NCBI GenBank assembly: GCA_023238725.1
Contig: CM041553.1
Span: forward strand, 20,338,501-20,402,500
Length of the DNA: 64,000 nucleotides
Reading direction: 5' to 3'
DNA from: Scortum barcoo
Lineage: Eukaryota > Chordata > Actinopteri > Centrarchiformes > Terapontidae
A program made the translations under genes and the position numbers. Positions 20,870 through 35,900 of this stretch are shown in pieces. A model generated the notes under the pieces. It worked only from the letters and a program-made list of their open reading frames with translations, had not been told where the DNA came from and searched no databases. Position 1 is the stretch's first letter; the number at the start of each line of letters is the position of its first letter.

Positions 20870-23800
20870 TCACGTCGCTAATGAATTAAAAGGCACTTTG
20901 TGGGAATAGCTCAGCTGGACCTGGTGTGAGTACTGTAACAGAGGAAGCTCCTTATTTCCTTTTGTTCCAAGTTGGAGCCAGAGCAGAAATACATAGTTTT
21001 TCCACATAAATGCAGAGTACGAATGACAGATCAGCTCCTTTACCTCTCTGACCTGAAAGATGTGATAGCTGTTAAGTTGGACTGAAGCGGTGAAAGCAAC
21101 TTTTGCTTTTAACAGTTTTCCAACAAATTGAATTGTGAGTGCAAAATGTTGGAGACACTGTATTTCTGAATGGATGTAGTCAAAGATAAAACCATCATCC
21201 CTTCGGTTTAACAATATCCAAAGTTTAAGGGGAGGCTGACATTCAGATCAGAGGAGCAAGATGCAAATTGAGATGTGGATATTGCAAATTGCTGAGAGCA
21301 GGGCTGTATATCAATATAAATGAACTGATCACACAGTCTTATGCTGTATGTGTTTTGGCTCATTTGGCTCATTGCTGAAATATCAGTATTGATGTATGTT
21401 GACCAAAAGCTAACGAGTAATGATCAGTTTGCTGTAATTTGTGACACCATTTTAAGGTTTGTCTACTAAAGAGTGTTTTTGTGTCCTGCTTAACTCATAC
21501 TGTATCTAGTTAACTCTTCTTTGACAACCACATTTAATCCTTATCAAAAGTGTTTGTTTATATTGTGTTGATCTTTTTTTTTTAAAGAGGTTGATATATC
21601 ATTTGCAGGTTTTTTTTAACATCCCTAATATTCTGCATATCTGAAGTGTGTCTAATCACACATCGGTGACCTGTTCATGGTTGGTGCACTGTGCCTTTCA
21701 TCCAGTTCATGCTGACACAGCTCCATCTTCTTGCAACTCCTGAACAAGATCAGGAGTTAAGGAAATGGCTAGTGTATGAGCTTATTCTGGAGGAAAAAGT
21801 AAATCCAAAGAAGGTTTATTGATTTGCTACATAAACTTTGCTTCCCTCAAATCCCTGCTGGAAAATGTCGCTGGGAAGTGACGACCAGTAATGGCTGCTG
21901 AGAGGCTCTCATGCGAGCTGCTGTGTACAAATTAACCTCAGCCGCACTAAGGCCAAACTGTGGTTGTATTGTGCTGTTTCTCTTGATATTCGTAACTGAA
22001 TTACTATGAAGCTTAGAAACAAACACTACAATCCGTACGTCATCACTGAGCAATGTAATCTTAAAAAGACTATAATAGATTTTCACTTCAGTTTTCCTAG
22101 TAAGCCTCCATCCAACACAGGATTTTTTTGTCTTTCAGCTTAGTTCATCATGAGAGACATGCCTACAAAACAAACCAATTTTAACCTGTTTGACTCACAC
22201 AGATGAGTTTAGTGGTGAATAAAGGGTTGCACTTTAGATGTTTTTCGTCAGTGCTTGTGTCACAGTGCACATCCTTCGTGCCCCCCTCTGTCTTGCTGCA
22301 TTGCAGGGTAAATGAACGCTGATGCTGATTGGCTCCCCAGTGCTGTGTTGCTCATCAGCGGGAACATTGTGAAGGCACTGATTAGCTCCTGTGGGAAGCT
22401 GTTCACTGACCTGGGAAATGGGTTGAAAGGCTGAAGTGGATGCAATTTGTAACTGAAGGACCTGCTTGCTGGTAGATCCCATACAGCAGGAGTGTCAAAC
22501 TACATCACTGAGGAGGGCGGCTTTAAAAACATATAAATCACATTGTGGCCAGCAGCATGTAGGTTATTAATAGAAAGTTCAAATCATATTGTGGGTTTGA
22601 AAAAGATAGCCTTAGACACATTTATAACCTCTTACCGATCTTCAGTCATTATTTAAGTAGGATCATTCAGTTTCTGTGATCCAAGTTTAATGCTGAGATT
22701 TTTGTATTGGAAGCAATTCAAAATTCATACAAAAGAACCCCAAAAGATACTTTACTATGATGATAATGTGGGTTTGTATTTTTTAAACTGATTCACCATA
22801 TTTAGCGGGTTCTTAGTAACACTGCATGTGTTGCCCTTTCATGTCATTGTCCTATATGAGCAAATCCCACTGGCTGCTTCGTGACAACCTGACCTACTAT
22901 TGTACATAGTTGGCAGCGCTCTCCCCAGTCGTACAGTCGTACACACTCACATAATCCTTCAGTTTTCTCCGCTGGCCTCTTTTTCTTTCCCCTTCACTTT
23001 GTCCTTCAAGAATAAGGACAAGTCAGAAACACTAATCTAGGCTGTCAACAGCCTTGAACAAGACTAGCTGACTTACTGTTAAAATTTGGTTTGATCCAAA
23101 TAGATGAAAAAGTCCTCCAGTGACTTTGAACACCTCAATATGCTTTAATTAGCAGTACTGTACATGTAACCCAGTTGCCAGGGTAATGGTTACTAGGATA
23201 TTAAATGACCCATGTGTGTGCGATTTGTTAAAATAACAGGCAGTGCTCGTTTTAATTAAAAAAAAAAAAAAAAAGGCTATTTTCTCCAAAAATATATCAC
23301 TTGTTGACTGTTATTGTAGCACCGTCTCTACCTCTCAAAGATAAAGTATCGAGAGTCCAAAACTAAGATGTTATTTTAACCTGGAAAAACCCTGAAGTTG
23401 TTTCCGTTTCAGTGGCAGACCTTTGCTAAAATTGGCACTGTTAAAGTAGAAATGGCTGTGGGTCGCTTGCAAAGAGTATAATGCATTAGTCAGCTGCGGT
23501 GCAGAGTGCTTAAAGGCAGCAGCCCTCTTCAGTAATTTGAACGTGGGAGGATCATGAGTCAGGTTGTCAGGTTGGCCATGTTTTAGCCACTTTTATTGTA
23601 CAAATGTGTGATATTGCACATGAGGAATGCTAGATACTTTTAATGTACCATCCTATCACCTTCTTTTTAATCTAGGCAGTTCTGACTCAGTAGGGGCCTG
23701 AGGATGGTGATGGCCAGCAAGTCTGTTTATCCAAATGCTATGTTAAATAATTATTTTATAGTCATCATTCCCAGAGGAATATTTACTAATGATTTTTGTG

Positions 23801-26800
23801 ATCTCTTGCACTTTCATCTTGTATCATTACCAGGACAAAGTGTCCACTTTTACTGAATTCCGAAGCATAATCGGCCTCCAGGCAATGATTCCGGTCCATT
23901 TTATACATCTGTGTGCACCACCATCAAGCCAAAAAATCAACTCTGCACATCTGATATCTCCTAATCTAATAGGCAGATTGCCATGAACTTGCAGGGCACA
24001 AACTCCCTAGGCAATAAAGCATGTTGATTTTAATAACTCCGTGGCCTTTCCTCTACTGTCATTATGAAGACAAACTTAAGCCTCAATACTCCTACAGCTC
24101 TAAGAATATTTTAGCACCATAATTATTGGTTTGTTGCTTGTTATGACAAAGACTTTAGCAACATGCCATGTAATAAACATTGGAGACTCCAGTGGGGCTA
24201 TAAACATGATCTTGTTTTCAAGATGAAAGCTGTAAGCTGTTGGCATTTTGACATTTATTTTTGGGGTTATAATCCCACAAGGTATTTTAACATTACATGT
24301 GACCTTTATTGGCATTGCATAGCACAGATGTTCTTATGTTTTTGAAAACATAAAGTTCCTGGCTGTCCGTTGTTTGAGTGACTTAAGTTGTTATTAAGCA
24401 TAGATGAATTGTGTCGCTGAAAAACCATACAGCATTGGTTGTATTGATAATGAAAAATGAAGATGCAGCAATATTCTGAATATCGAACCTATCGATACAC
24501 TATACACTATGTATAATAGTGTCAGCCATATGTATAAAATTAATCAGTGCATCTCTGAAGCCACTACAGAAAATAGAGAGGCTGTGAAGTGAAGTGATAC
24601 AGGGAACAAAATGGTCCATAATTTATTTCTTTGTGTGTAACAGAAATGTGTTTGGCGTGCTCTGTTTGTGTTTTCTCCAGGTAAAGACGCTGGCCAAATG
24701 TCTGGACCCCGACTCTCACGGGAGGATCAACTTCAAAGACTTCTGCCGCGGTGTCCTCACCATGAAAGGTAAGAAGGAGCTGAAGTATGGCATCCTGAGG
24801 GAATGCATTTTCTGTGTTTGTTTGTGAGAGCGTTTTCATGTGTGTATGCTTGACTGTTTCTGGTGGTGTGTGTTTTGTTTGGACACCTGCAGATACAGTG
24901 CACCATAGCCAGCAGGTTTTAAAAGAAAGAAAAGATGACAGATGATTAATAGTTTGAGAATTGATGTTGTGTTGGATCAGAGAACACACTGAGTCTATAA
25001 CACTGTTTCGCTCTACTTTACTGTAGGTTTGTGAATAATTTACATTTATGTGAACTCAAAGCAGTACAATAATAAAAACACTCTTTTGCGACACAGCCAA
25101 ACAGAACATTTCCAGTATTGGCGTCGTTCTTTATTGTTGTTCAATTACTTTCTCCTGTTCGGGTGCTTTTATCCACGGCGGTTTACTGTAGTCACTTCTG
25201 CCTGTCATTTGCTTCACAGCCACTCTGCCTCAATGCACAAGCAATTGATGGCTTTATGCATGCTGGGAAGATATGCGTATGTAATTTAGACCAAGCCTCC
25301 ACATTTTGTTACAGTTGCCACAGTTGTGGTTAATTTCGATGGTTATACAACCACTGTTTATAAAGTAGGATGTCTACACACAATTTAACTACATGATTGA
25401 ACACGTTTACCTTTTAGCTGTTCTAAAATATGAAAGGATGTTCTCTTTATCATCACTAGTTAATATTAACTAACTGTAGACTGGATGATATCAGCGACTT
25501 TTGAGGTGGAGTGTTTTCTTGCATTAACTTTATAGCTTCAGTCCATCGAAAAGTAGTTGGGAGACCTCTGGTTTCTTAATACTAATTGCGCTTTATGCAC
25601 TTATTGCAGTGAACACAATATATAGCATAGCCCTTTTTACAGCTGATTTACTTGAACCAGAGCTAATTTGGACACTTTCTGCTGACCGCTGTAACTTAAC
25701 CCAAAGACACGTGTTTCACAGTGTCTGCTGCACATACAGGTACTTTTTCTACACACACAGGCGATACTTCCCATAACAAACCTGCCAGGTTACATCACAT
25801 GCATGTGTTATCCACAAGGTAACACATGCTACTCAATGCATGAGATGACATCATGAATCAATCCAAATCCCAAAATTGAATACCAAATACCTACCCAACA
25901 GAAAAATATCTGAATACTATAATATTCGGGTTCAGCCTTACTACATATCTGCCCAGATCTAACGTGCCTGACTTGTGGGACTTTTAATTTCCTGTCTGCC
26001 CCTTTTGGTTTTGTTTGCCTGTTTGAAATGTGTGCCTGGATTTTGACATGTTGCCTGTCCACGACCTTCCGGCATGCCTCGTTCCTTTCTCTCTCGCTTG
26101 TTTTGACTGCTTTCAAGGTATGACCCTTTCTCTGTCTCTCTGTCTGGGTGCATTGTACAACACATTTATGAACAAAACCTCTTGCTATTATCTCTCTGAG
26201 TTTGGGTCCCATTCCTGTGGGCACCTGCTGTGACACATTCTGTACAAACAATAAATGAAATAAATGGTTTGAAAACAATTTAGCTTGACAGAGTAAAAAC
26301 AACCAATGCCAATCATTACATTCAAACCTCCAATTTACCCCTATTGTATTGAGATGGCTTCATGTACAATGTGGTTAAAATCTTTTTTTCTAAATGGGGC
26401 TAACAAACTTTTACCTTTAATATGGTTTTACTTTCCATTCAGTAGGCATTCATTGAGCATGCTGACTGAAAGCAAACTAGTTTATTTAGTATTTTGTTGT
26501 TTTTATCCAAAAATCAGACATCAGGGTACAATGAATGCATACTGTATATTTTTTTAAGGCCTTAGCACTACCGTGCTTGACCGAGTGGAATAAAGTAGCT
26601 TTTATGCTAACTCATCATATTTTGTCTTTGGCAGTCCTGCTCTCTTTGTATTCTGCCCAGACTGAGAGTCTCTGGAAAACCAGGCCAGTTTATCCACTAC
26701 AGTGGGCCAACCAGGACAGAGGGAGGGACAGAGCCTCGGTACTACCACTGAGTTAGAGTGGAACAAATTTAGGACTTTTGGTCCTTCATTATTGAGTGGT

Positions 26801-26934
26801 ACTGAGTTGACCTGGCACAAATAATAAGATGTTCATTGACCATTTGAGTGTTAAAGGTTTTTCCATTAACACTGGCCTAGATGAAGAATGATTATATCCA
26901 TGTATATTATTGTATATTAGTATCATTTACAGAA

Positions 26935-26965
<31 letters not shown>

Positions 26966-29900
26966 CCCTAGATTGAAAATACAATAAAATATAATATAAT
27001 ATACTGAGTAAGAACTCAAAGAAGCTCAAAAACCCACTGCATACTTCCTGCTCAGCATCAAACAGCAGGCATACACAGTTAGTGAAGAGGTGGTTACCAT
27101 AGTGGAGGTATGTCAGTGTTGTTTTCAGAGCTTGTTTCTTCTGTCCTCAAGTGGCTAAATAATCACTTGTTGCAGGTTTAAGGGAAAGTTTATATTCTAC
27201 ACATCAGTAAATTGTGTTTTCTCTTTCTAGAGAAAGTCTCTTTTACCTTATATCACCTCTGTGAGCACTCGCCTTGCTACAACGCCTACAATTCCAGTGT
27301 TTCTCTCAACGGATCTGGTCTCTTGAATAATAGATTGTTTTCATAAATTACAGCACTTATCTGCTCTCTACTGCAAGTTTCATCACAGGGAGCATTTGGG
27401 GTTTTTACCCTGATATTGACACACTCTTTTCAAAGCTGCTTCTCTATTTTTCTAAACCACACAAGGGAGTCTGGTTGTTTGGGGCTTTTGAAAGGTTTGC
27501 AGAACACAGTCATGTTGAAAATCAATCCTTATTTTTACCAGTACAGTGTTCTTTTAACAACATGTAAGCACGTAGAAAGCTGTGACAACTATAATGGATA
27601 AGCCTTACTATACAGTATGACAAATAATTTGACAACTTTTTAAAATACTGAGCTGGTGCATGTGACATTTTACAATTTCTTCGTCGCTTGACATCACAAA
27701 ACAAGTATGAGATGCATCATCCAAATCAAAACACATGTACGGATGTCTGTTTCAACAAACACCATTGTGTATTTAGCAGCACAAACAGTTTTAGCAGGAA
27801 GTTATTACTTTGCAGAACCTGCTGAGATGAGTCATGCATGCTTTTTTCTTTGCAGGTTATGTTGGGATCCTTAAAAAGAAAAGTGGAGCACAGTTCATCA
27901 CAAGGCCACATGAGAAAGCTAAGAGTTGCTATTGGGTAAGTTTTTAAAGTGCGTAGTGCGTACGTGTGTGTACATGTATCGTTTATGAAGTGTCCTATTG
28001 CCCATTTCACAGGCTCACTAAAATGTTTCACCCCCAGTGGTCAGTTTTTAAACTCATTAGACCTCCCAGTATCCTAATTTAAAATTATCATCTTAATGTA
28101 TTTATTTAATCAGATTCATTTTACATGTCTCAGGTCTCTCAGGTTGGACATGACTTGTATTGATTGTGGTATCAGACCAGTTATGTTGAGACTCATAAAG
28201 ATGGAAGTAGGCGTAGCTTGTACTTCTTGATTCTGTCCACTTGGTGGTAGTATTTAACTGCAGATGTACATGTGCAGCAGAAACATGCAGCATTTCAACA
28301 TCACTTGTATGCTTTCTTAAATAATTTCAGTACAACATCCCTGAAGAGTTCTTGGATATTACATTCATTTCTATAAACATTTGGTGCTTCTAAATGTATT
28401 ATTTTTACCGTTATGAATGAATGAATAGGTAAACATAAAGCTTTTACTAATTTTATTTTCTACTGTGAAAATTTCACAAGAATTAAATTGATTTGCTGAT
28501 TTGATTTTCAGGTATTCAGATGAACATGGAGTAGTATTGTCTCACGTCTTTAGTTAAACTCCAACTGACGTCTCTGGATACACTGAGATAATTGGTCTGT
28601 TACATCATAGTTTAACAGAGAGGAGAGATCCCTAGGTGTTACATGTGCCAAATTTCCTGAAGTCTTGGGGCTTGCTCTTGGGAAATTCGATACTTTGCAC
28701 GATACCACTCCCTCTGGTGCTGATAAAATAAGTATTTTGCTTAGCAACAAGGTCAAAAAAATGTCAGCTCAGGGCTGAGAAATAACTGTTGCTGAGTATT
28801 CTTCAGTATTTCAGCTTCAGGTTTTTCGTCTTTCAACTTGACAGTACAGGTTTAGAGAAGTTAAGAGTTGTTTCACTGCCACTGGTACAGTATAACATTT
28901 CACTACACCAGTGGAGAAGTGCTCTTAAAATATTCACACTGGGTGAAATGCAATACAGTCAATACCTACTGCTTCTTTGCTGGGCATTACAAACACTTCT
29001 CTTTTTTGGAAATGCTGTCTCATTCGCACACTTCCCCTGTGAAACATGGCTTATAAATGATTTTCTGGTAGCCATCAAATCGTCTTAATATTCCAAGAAG
29101 AGAAGTGTGCTTTTATTCAAGATTACCTTCTACTATTTATCATTTTCTCCACACGGTGATAGGTAGGTGTGATTTACAGTAGCGGCCACAGGTTAAGTTG
29201 TGTGTTTGTATAAAAATGCATTTTGTTTTAACCTTGGAAAGTATGGATGACTGGGAAGGAAGAGAACAAATCAGCCATTCTCCTGAAGGGAAATGTGCAT
29301 GTTGTTGTGTTTTTGCAGTGTCGAGACAGACTGAAGATAAATGATGCAAGGTGTTCTTGGCACAGTTGTCTTCAGCTGTTAAAGGAGAATAATTCAAATG
29401 AGAAGTTACTGAAAAAAAAACTGTAATAAATAAATAACGTAGATTATAGTCAAGCCTGTTTAGTCTTTTATGAGACTATTTTTTTCTTCACAAACTGATA
29501 GCTGCACTGACAGACAAAGATATGTATTTTGCTTTTTTTTTCCTTCATAGGAACTGGTACAGATATTTCTGTACAATTTATACCATAGTAGCTATTCCTG
29601 TAATATCTCTTTGTTTATTAAGCCTTCAAAAGCAATGTCACAAATCAATTAATGGAACCGCTTAATGGCAATATTGGATATTTATATGATTTTTTTATAG
29701 TGAAGTACTTTAATTCATGAGACATTAAATTTGATGGATCAACTGAAAAAGAAACACTCATGTCTGGTTATTTATCTGTAACTAGTTTTTCAATTGATAT
29801 TCAACTGATTGATGTTGCAATGTAAAATCACATATTTTATCCATATGACACTCTTAAGTCAAGCCAAGTCAAGTCAAGTGCACGGTTACTGATGGTAATT

Positions 29901-32900
29901 AAGACGAGTAGGATGATGCTGTTGCCTCTGAGTGTGATAAAGCTAATGGCAAAGCTGACTGAGGGTAACATTCATTTGATTAGAAAAGAAAATTAGACAA
30001 GAGATTAAATAGCAAGGTTAATCTTTTATATATAGCACATGGACACTTTCAGTACACTTCAGCTCGTTTAAGTGCTGTTTGAAATGATGCTTACAGCTGC
30101 TGATATGAGAACAACTTAGCTGGCATACATAACTCATCTGTTATGGTCATTTACAAAGACTGTAGTAAATGTGTTGAGGAGCTCTCTGCTACTTCAATTC
30201 AAATATTATGTTTTACACTGAGGATCTCTTCTTTTCACATTGTCATTTTTTTATTTTGTTTCATTGAATGCTTCCCTTGGATGAAATACTCAATACTCAA
30301 ACTGGTGCATGAGAAAGCAGCCACTTCATTCAGACTCACTGGAAGCTGCAGCCAGTTGATGCCACATTGTTGGTTTCCACAGAGTATAGTCTTCATGCAC
30401 TTACTCTGTGCCATCTATCGGTCTATACTGAGCTTATCTCATTTTCCTGTGGGAAGGAGTTTTCCTCTTGTGGTGGACAGAGATAATGTGAAACTAATAA
30501 CTGCTATTTAACCTTCTCACTGATAGCAACCACTTTATTAACGTCTCTTCAATCTACAGGAGGTCTTTTTTAAATCTCTCCTTATCTAATTTTCCCATTA
30601 GAGTCTTCTCTCCCTATTTTGATGGATGGATGCCTTTAAATTAAAAAAACACATGATTTAAATTTTATTTATGATCAGAGAAGCTCAGCTTTTTGAGTGC
30701 AGGGGTGTCTAGTGGGGAAAATGAATGTCCATGGGTGAAGCTTGTGTTGCCATAGCAAGGAGAGGGAGGAATCTCAGAGCTCTCCAGGGTAGCTCCACAG
30801 AGATGTGTGTGTGTGTGTACATGTGTGCGAGCGTGCATGTTAGACAGAGGGAGTGAAAGAAGAGAGGGAGGAAAGATGAGAAGTGTCTCATTATTGCAAG
30901 AGACGTTGCAGGAGAGGATTTATTAGCTCACTCTCTCCTGCTGCTTGGGTTCACACACTTGGACACACACACACACGCATACACATACACAAATATTAGT
31001 AAGTATAGGGGAAAGACTCAGCACGGCCATGGCAGGTGCTGAAATGAATTTTGGCACGTATCAAAGACAGATTAAACCGGTGCACTATGCAGCTGGGAAG
31101 GTACTTACATTCTTATGTGTGTGTGCGGGTATCTGCCTGCTTACATTTGTAGGAATGTCTTGGCCTACTTGTTCAGATGCTCAGCTCAAGGATAGAGAGA
31201 TCAATAGGAGGAAGAATGGAAAAAGGTTGTAAATTATATCATTTTATGGACTAGACTTAAAGGCGCTCCTCCATGTGAATTCCTCTGAATATTTCAGGAC
31301 TCACGTGTGGGTTATTTGAACAACTTGTATTTGCAGTATATGTTGTGTATTTAACCATGTTTAGCAGCATCAGTGTTTTAGTTTTTTTGGACTTTGAAAC
31401 AAGCTGTAAACACGTCACTGACTTATTACCACCTTTTAAAGTTCTAATGGCAAACATGTTAGCAAGCACTGAAAGCGCTGTTGATGCAAGCGTTGAGAGT
31501 GAAATAAAAGAATATTTAGGACTGAAAGATGCTAAAACTCTCCATAGAGCTTGGGTGCAACAGGATGATCATTATCTCTGGGGCGGTCACTGCAATGGCT
31601 CTGTCACCTTATGGTCATTTGACCCACTGAGTGTTAAATTATTGATTATTGTAGCTTTAAGTAACCCAACCTGTTTAATGTTTGTTTTTAATTCTAATCA
31701 TCTGGAAATGAAAAATCGGCAAGGAGTGGCCCCCACTTAAAAGGAATTACTCATTTGACCTGTAGCGATAATGCTAGTAGATTATTATTCTGTACATAAC
31801 CTGCTATTACTCATTTGTCTTACATACTGCGGGCAATTAAAGTTAATTAATGTCTTTAGGGACAATTTATAAGCAAAGTCCCACTGAGAAAGTGAAGTTA
31901 AAAGTACATTGCAGCCATGAGATTGAAGTGATAGACCATAGTAATATTTTCGGGTTATACTCCTTTTAAAGTGCAGATCAACATTTTGGGACTGTATCTT
32001 TAACATTTTAGTCTAATCTCTCCTCACACTCAGTGCAAGGTAATTATAAGCCTAATTACCTACATATACCCGTCCTTTGCCAGCAGGGAACCTCATAGAG
32101 CCTGATCCTGAAAATATGTGAAAACTGTGTGGTGGCCCAGATTTGCTTTGCCACTGCAGAAAAATAATCAATAATTTACACCTCATTTGTCCTCACATGG
32201 AGAGATGTTAATGTCTCTTCTCCTCAGGGTTGCCAGCAGGTCAGTAGAATCATCTGAGCTCTCTGCCTCTAATCTGCTCTCCTGTCAAAGGTCGTTCCCT
32301 GTGTGTTTTCCTCATCTCCTGCTTGTGTCGTTTGATCTCTGGGCTTTCAGTGATTGCACATCCTCCCCGGGTTATCATCTGGGGCTCTTTCGTTTTTGCT
32401 TCCGTGTGTTATGTCTGCAGTAGTGCGGTTTGCAGGTCAATTCATCTTGTCGCCCTCGTCCTTGTTTTCCATGCTCTGCTCCACTTTTGTCCCCCATCGT
32501 CTGTTTCATATATGTTCTTGTTTAGAGTTTTTACATATCATCCATCACTCGCCGGGACTGTGCTACACCCTTTTCAGATTTGCTTGCGCTTTCTTCTTCT
32601 CTTATCTTTTTCTGGAATTCTCTTTCATTCATTATTGCCGCTATCCACTCATTCTCTCTTCCCTTGTTGCTCATCTGCGTCTTGCTCTCCCATCCTTTGA
32701 TTTCCCACATCTTTTTTCCCCACTCTCATCACCCTTTTTCTGCTCTCCTCCTTCCTTCCACATTAGCACTTCAGATGAACAGTGAGGAGGAGATTGCTCT
32801 GCCAGTCTCTGCAGTCATTTCATGGTCTGATTAAAGAACTGCGATGGGAGGAAATGTGAGGCAGGGAGGCGAGAATCGAGGCGAGCGTCAGGAGAGGGTA

Positions 32901-35900
32901 ATAATTTCGAAAGTTGAAACAAAGAAAAACAAAAGGGGTATGAAAAGGGGAACAAGTAAGAAACGGAGCGAGAGAGTACAAAGGGCATGTTTGTTTACCA
33001 TTGTTTGTGCAAGAGCACGATGGGAGAATCAGCCAGTCGAGCTGCACTGCAGACTGTGCAGCAGAGGCAACATCCCTGTCGCTGTCTGCAACATGAGCAC
33101 TTCCTCATGAATGACTGTCAACAAGCCTTCCCTCAGAGCTGTGCACTGGAGAGTCTGTTAGCGAAGTGACTCTCCCTGAGTTAGCAGAAGTTTGTCTAAA
33201 GGTCAACATCAGTTTGTTTACAGTATATTCATGTTTTTGTTCATGCAGTATATATTAGGTAGCATTGTCCCTTTCACTCAGTAATGTAATGATGCAGATG
33301 GCTCATGGCTCATATCACAGTTTCATTTCATGCAGAACAGAACAGCAGCATTAGTCATTTGCTGAGCTGACGAGGAGCCTGCATGGCCACGGGGTGTAAC
33401 GAAGACATTTCAGCACCTCAAAACCTCTTAAGGAGGAGGTCATGGTTAGTGGTTAGGCTTACAAACTTTGACATCGCTCTTTGCATCCTGTCTCTTGCTG
33501 ACAGTCAAATTTTGTTCCTATCCGCCATGACCACAGTCTTTCTCTACCTTTAACCAAGATGTTTTAGTGTCTAAACCTGACAAAACCTTAACCATAGCAG
33601 CGGCAGATCGGAAAAAAAAAACCTAGCCCTTGTAACCAACATACGGTTTGTGAAAGGCACTGACTAGCTATCAATTTTACTGTTAAGCATGGAGTACTTG
33701 TTAGGTTTACTGTGTCTGACTGTATGTGTGGTAAAAACATGACTGAAGGCAGAGAGAGGTCCACATTGTCCCACGGTAATTAGAGGGCATGTAGTTTTTA
33801 GTTAGAAGCGCTTCCAGGCCAAACTGGGGCAGATGTAGAGCATGCTGGACGTACCACATCTCCCAGCTGCTTCGGCTGCTCTGCTCACCCCCGTTTCCAC
33901 TGTGACCCTGACCAGGATAAGCACCTTGAAATTGTATAGATGGATTATTTCAGTATTTCCTCTCCTAAACATGAAAAAATAGTCAGTCTCATGACATTGT
34001 TGAAAAGTTTTCTGAGTAGGATTTATAGCAGAGCTAGTGACCTGGTTTCAATGTGTTGTTAAAAAGAATAAAAAAAAAACATCTTATCAAAGACCCACAC
34101 TATTATAAGTAAATCCTCTTATGTCAGATCTTTGTTACAGATGGGGACTAAGACTGTATGATTTATAGAAGTTGACTTGTTTCAGATTTGTGTATTTCTG
34201 TGTATGCTTTATGTTTTTGGCACACATGTGGAGCGGCATAAATCTAAGTGCCTTGTATGTGTGGATGCCTGCAGACATGTGATATTTGGACAGTCCAGAG
34301 CCAACCATGGGGAACTTTCTGGCCACATTAAAAGCCACAGAGTTGACTGATAGCCCCGTTGACAGCCATGGAAACCTCAAGATATGTGATGCCACATTGT
34401 GAACCATCTGGTGTGACGTGATGTGATGGCACATTTTGACAAGCTGTCTTTTAGATTTACCATTTTTCTTGTGATCAGAGGACAGTGCTGGCAGTGTGTG
34501 CCTTTTTTCTGTGATGTCTTCTAATGACCCAGACCTTTATCAGTTGCTGTGGTTAATCTCATTTTGAAATTTCATTTGAGACAGCTGTCATCACATGTCA
34601 CAGAGAAGTATGGAGAGACGGTGTTACATCTTTTGTGGGCTTTGCTAGGGCATAAATTACACACGACTTTAAAAATAAGTAACTATAGCTTCAAAATATT
34701 TCTGAGGATTTACTCAAAGAATTACAAATATTTGGGTTTTGAAATGTTGAACATCACAGAGGTGGAACAGAGTGTGATTTCACATAATGTAGTTTCTGGA
34801 TGTGACAATTCAGTTTTGCAATCATAAGGCAAGCAGATTTTAATATTGTGATGGTTTCATTTAGTTGCAAAACACACTTTGTGAATTGCAAATGTGTTAC
34901 CATGGCATATCATTTTTGATGTTCCCTTATGTATCAGTTGACTTGACTCTTGGCCAAACTTCAGCAGTGCTTTGTTGTTATACTGTACGCAGATTTGTAT
35001 GTAGTGTAACTGTAAATATTATTATATCTTTATGCATTAATTGGATCATGTTCAGAATATACGGTTCCAAGGAGAAGCTGCACTTGCATTGACGATGGCT
35101 GATACTGATGGAGGTTGACAGAATATGGACATTAGTGAAAAATTCCACTTTACCTACATGCTGTGTGATTTTTTAAAAAGTTTCATTGTAAACACTATTG
35201 TGGTATTATTTATTGTACCTAAAATCAGTTCTGTGTGGTGTCCCGAAGCAACATTTTCTTTGTGTTATCTTTAAGTGTGTGTTAATCATACAGATTCTTA
35301 ACAGGACACATGAATGAAACTAAATTGGATTAGATAGGGGCTCCCATCATTTCTGCAATTTTCCGAAACTCACAACCACTTTTGTTTGTTATTGGTTGGA
35401 CGTGCGGATGTGACAAAAATAAATTGGGCTTGAGCTGTTGTTTTTATTTCTTACACAACCAACAAATACCACAACTGTTTGCGGCACAACATCATGTACG
35501 AACTACTTCTTATTCTTTTGCATCTCAGCAAGGTTGAGTACAGAATAATGTAGTATTGGAGAGTGTAGTGTGACGTAGTGGCATAGAACAATACACGCTG
35601 AACTACTAAACTACTAAACTACTTTCTAACATGGTCTGCAGGAGAAACACGGCATGCTGAGTCACTAGTTGTAGCACATATAGCCAAAAGCAAAAAACAA
35701 TTGGCATTCATTGTGTTTATTTCTTATATTGATAGTATATTGACTTTCCAGTTATGGAAAGGAAGTGTGCTTATAAATATTGGCTATGTGAGGTTTTTTA
35801 CCTCTCCCTGACTAAGTGAGAAGAGAGTGATGGAGTAGAGATGACAGTTCAAAGGCAAAGAATGACACAAGGAAAAAATTAAGGAAGAAAAAGACAAGGC

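Larger units (their letters stand above)
20691..24680 (+). other. rab11fip4: rab11fip4 intron 1
   Basis: A 3990-bp intron from GTGAGG to CTCCAG. It contains a (TTTC)n run at 20838, a poly(A) run at 23258 and a possible repeat beginning near 22490 (CAGGAGTGTCAAACTACA). Otherwise it is AT-rich unique sequence with no supported gene on either strand. Confidence 0.8.

Noticed and set aside
25829..26302. 157-codon open frame on the minus strand
   Set aside because: No recognisable family, no upstream promoter, overlapping frames on both strands; consistent with chance.
30143..30511. Frame containing CVEELSATS, considered as the mammalian-type exon 3 of rab11fip4
   Set aside because: The TAG acceptor before it gives the wrong phase, and the peptide loses similarity after three residues.
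31345..31740. 131-codon frame with ESEIKEYLGLKDAKTLHRAW
   Set aside because: First third is hydrophobic noise, no splice sites or known family; treated as chance in AT-rich intron.
32354..32785. 143-codon Ser/Phe/Leu-rich frame and its neighbours
   Set aside because: Lies in a pyrimidine-rich block, where CT-rich codons rarely make stops; amino-acid content reflects composition.
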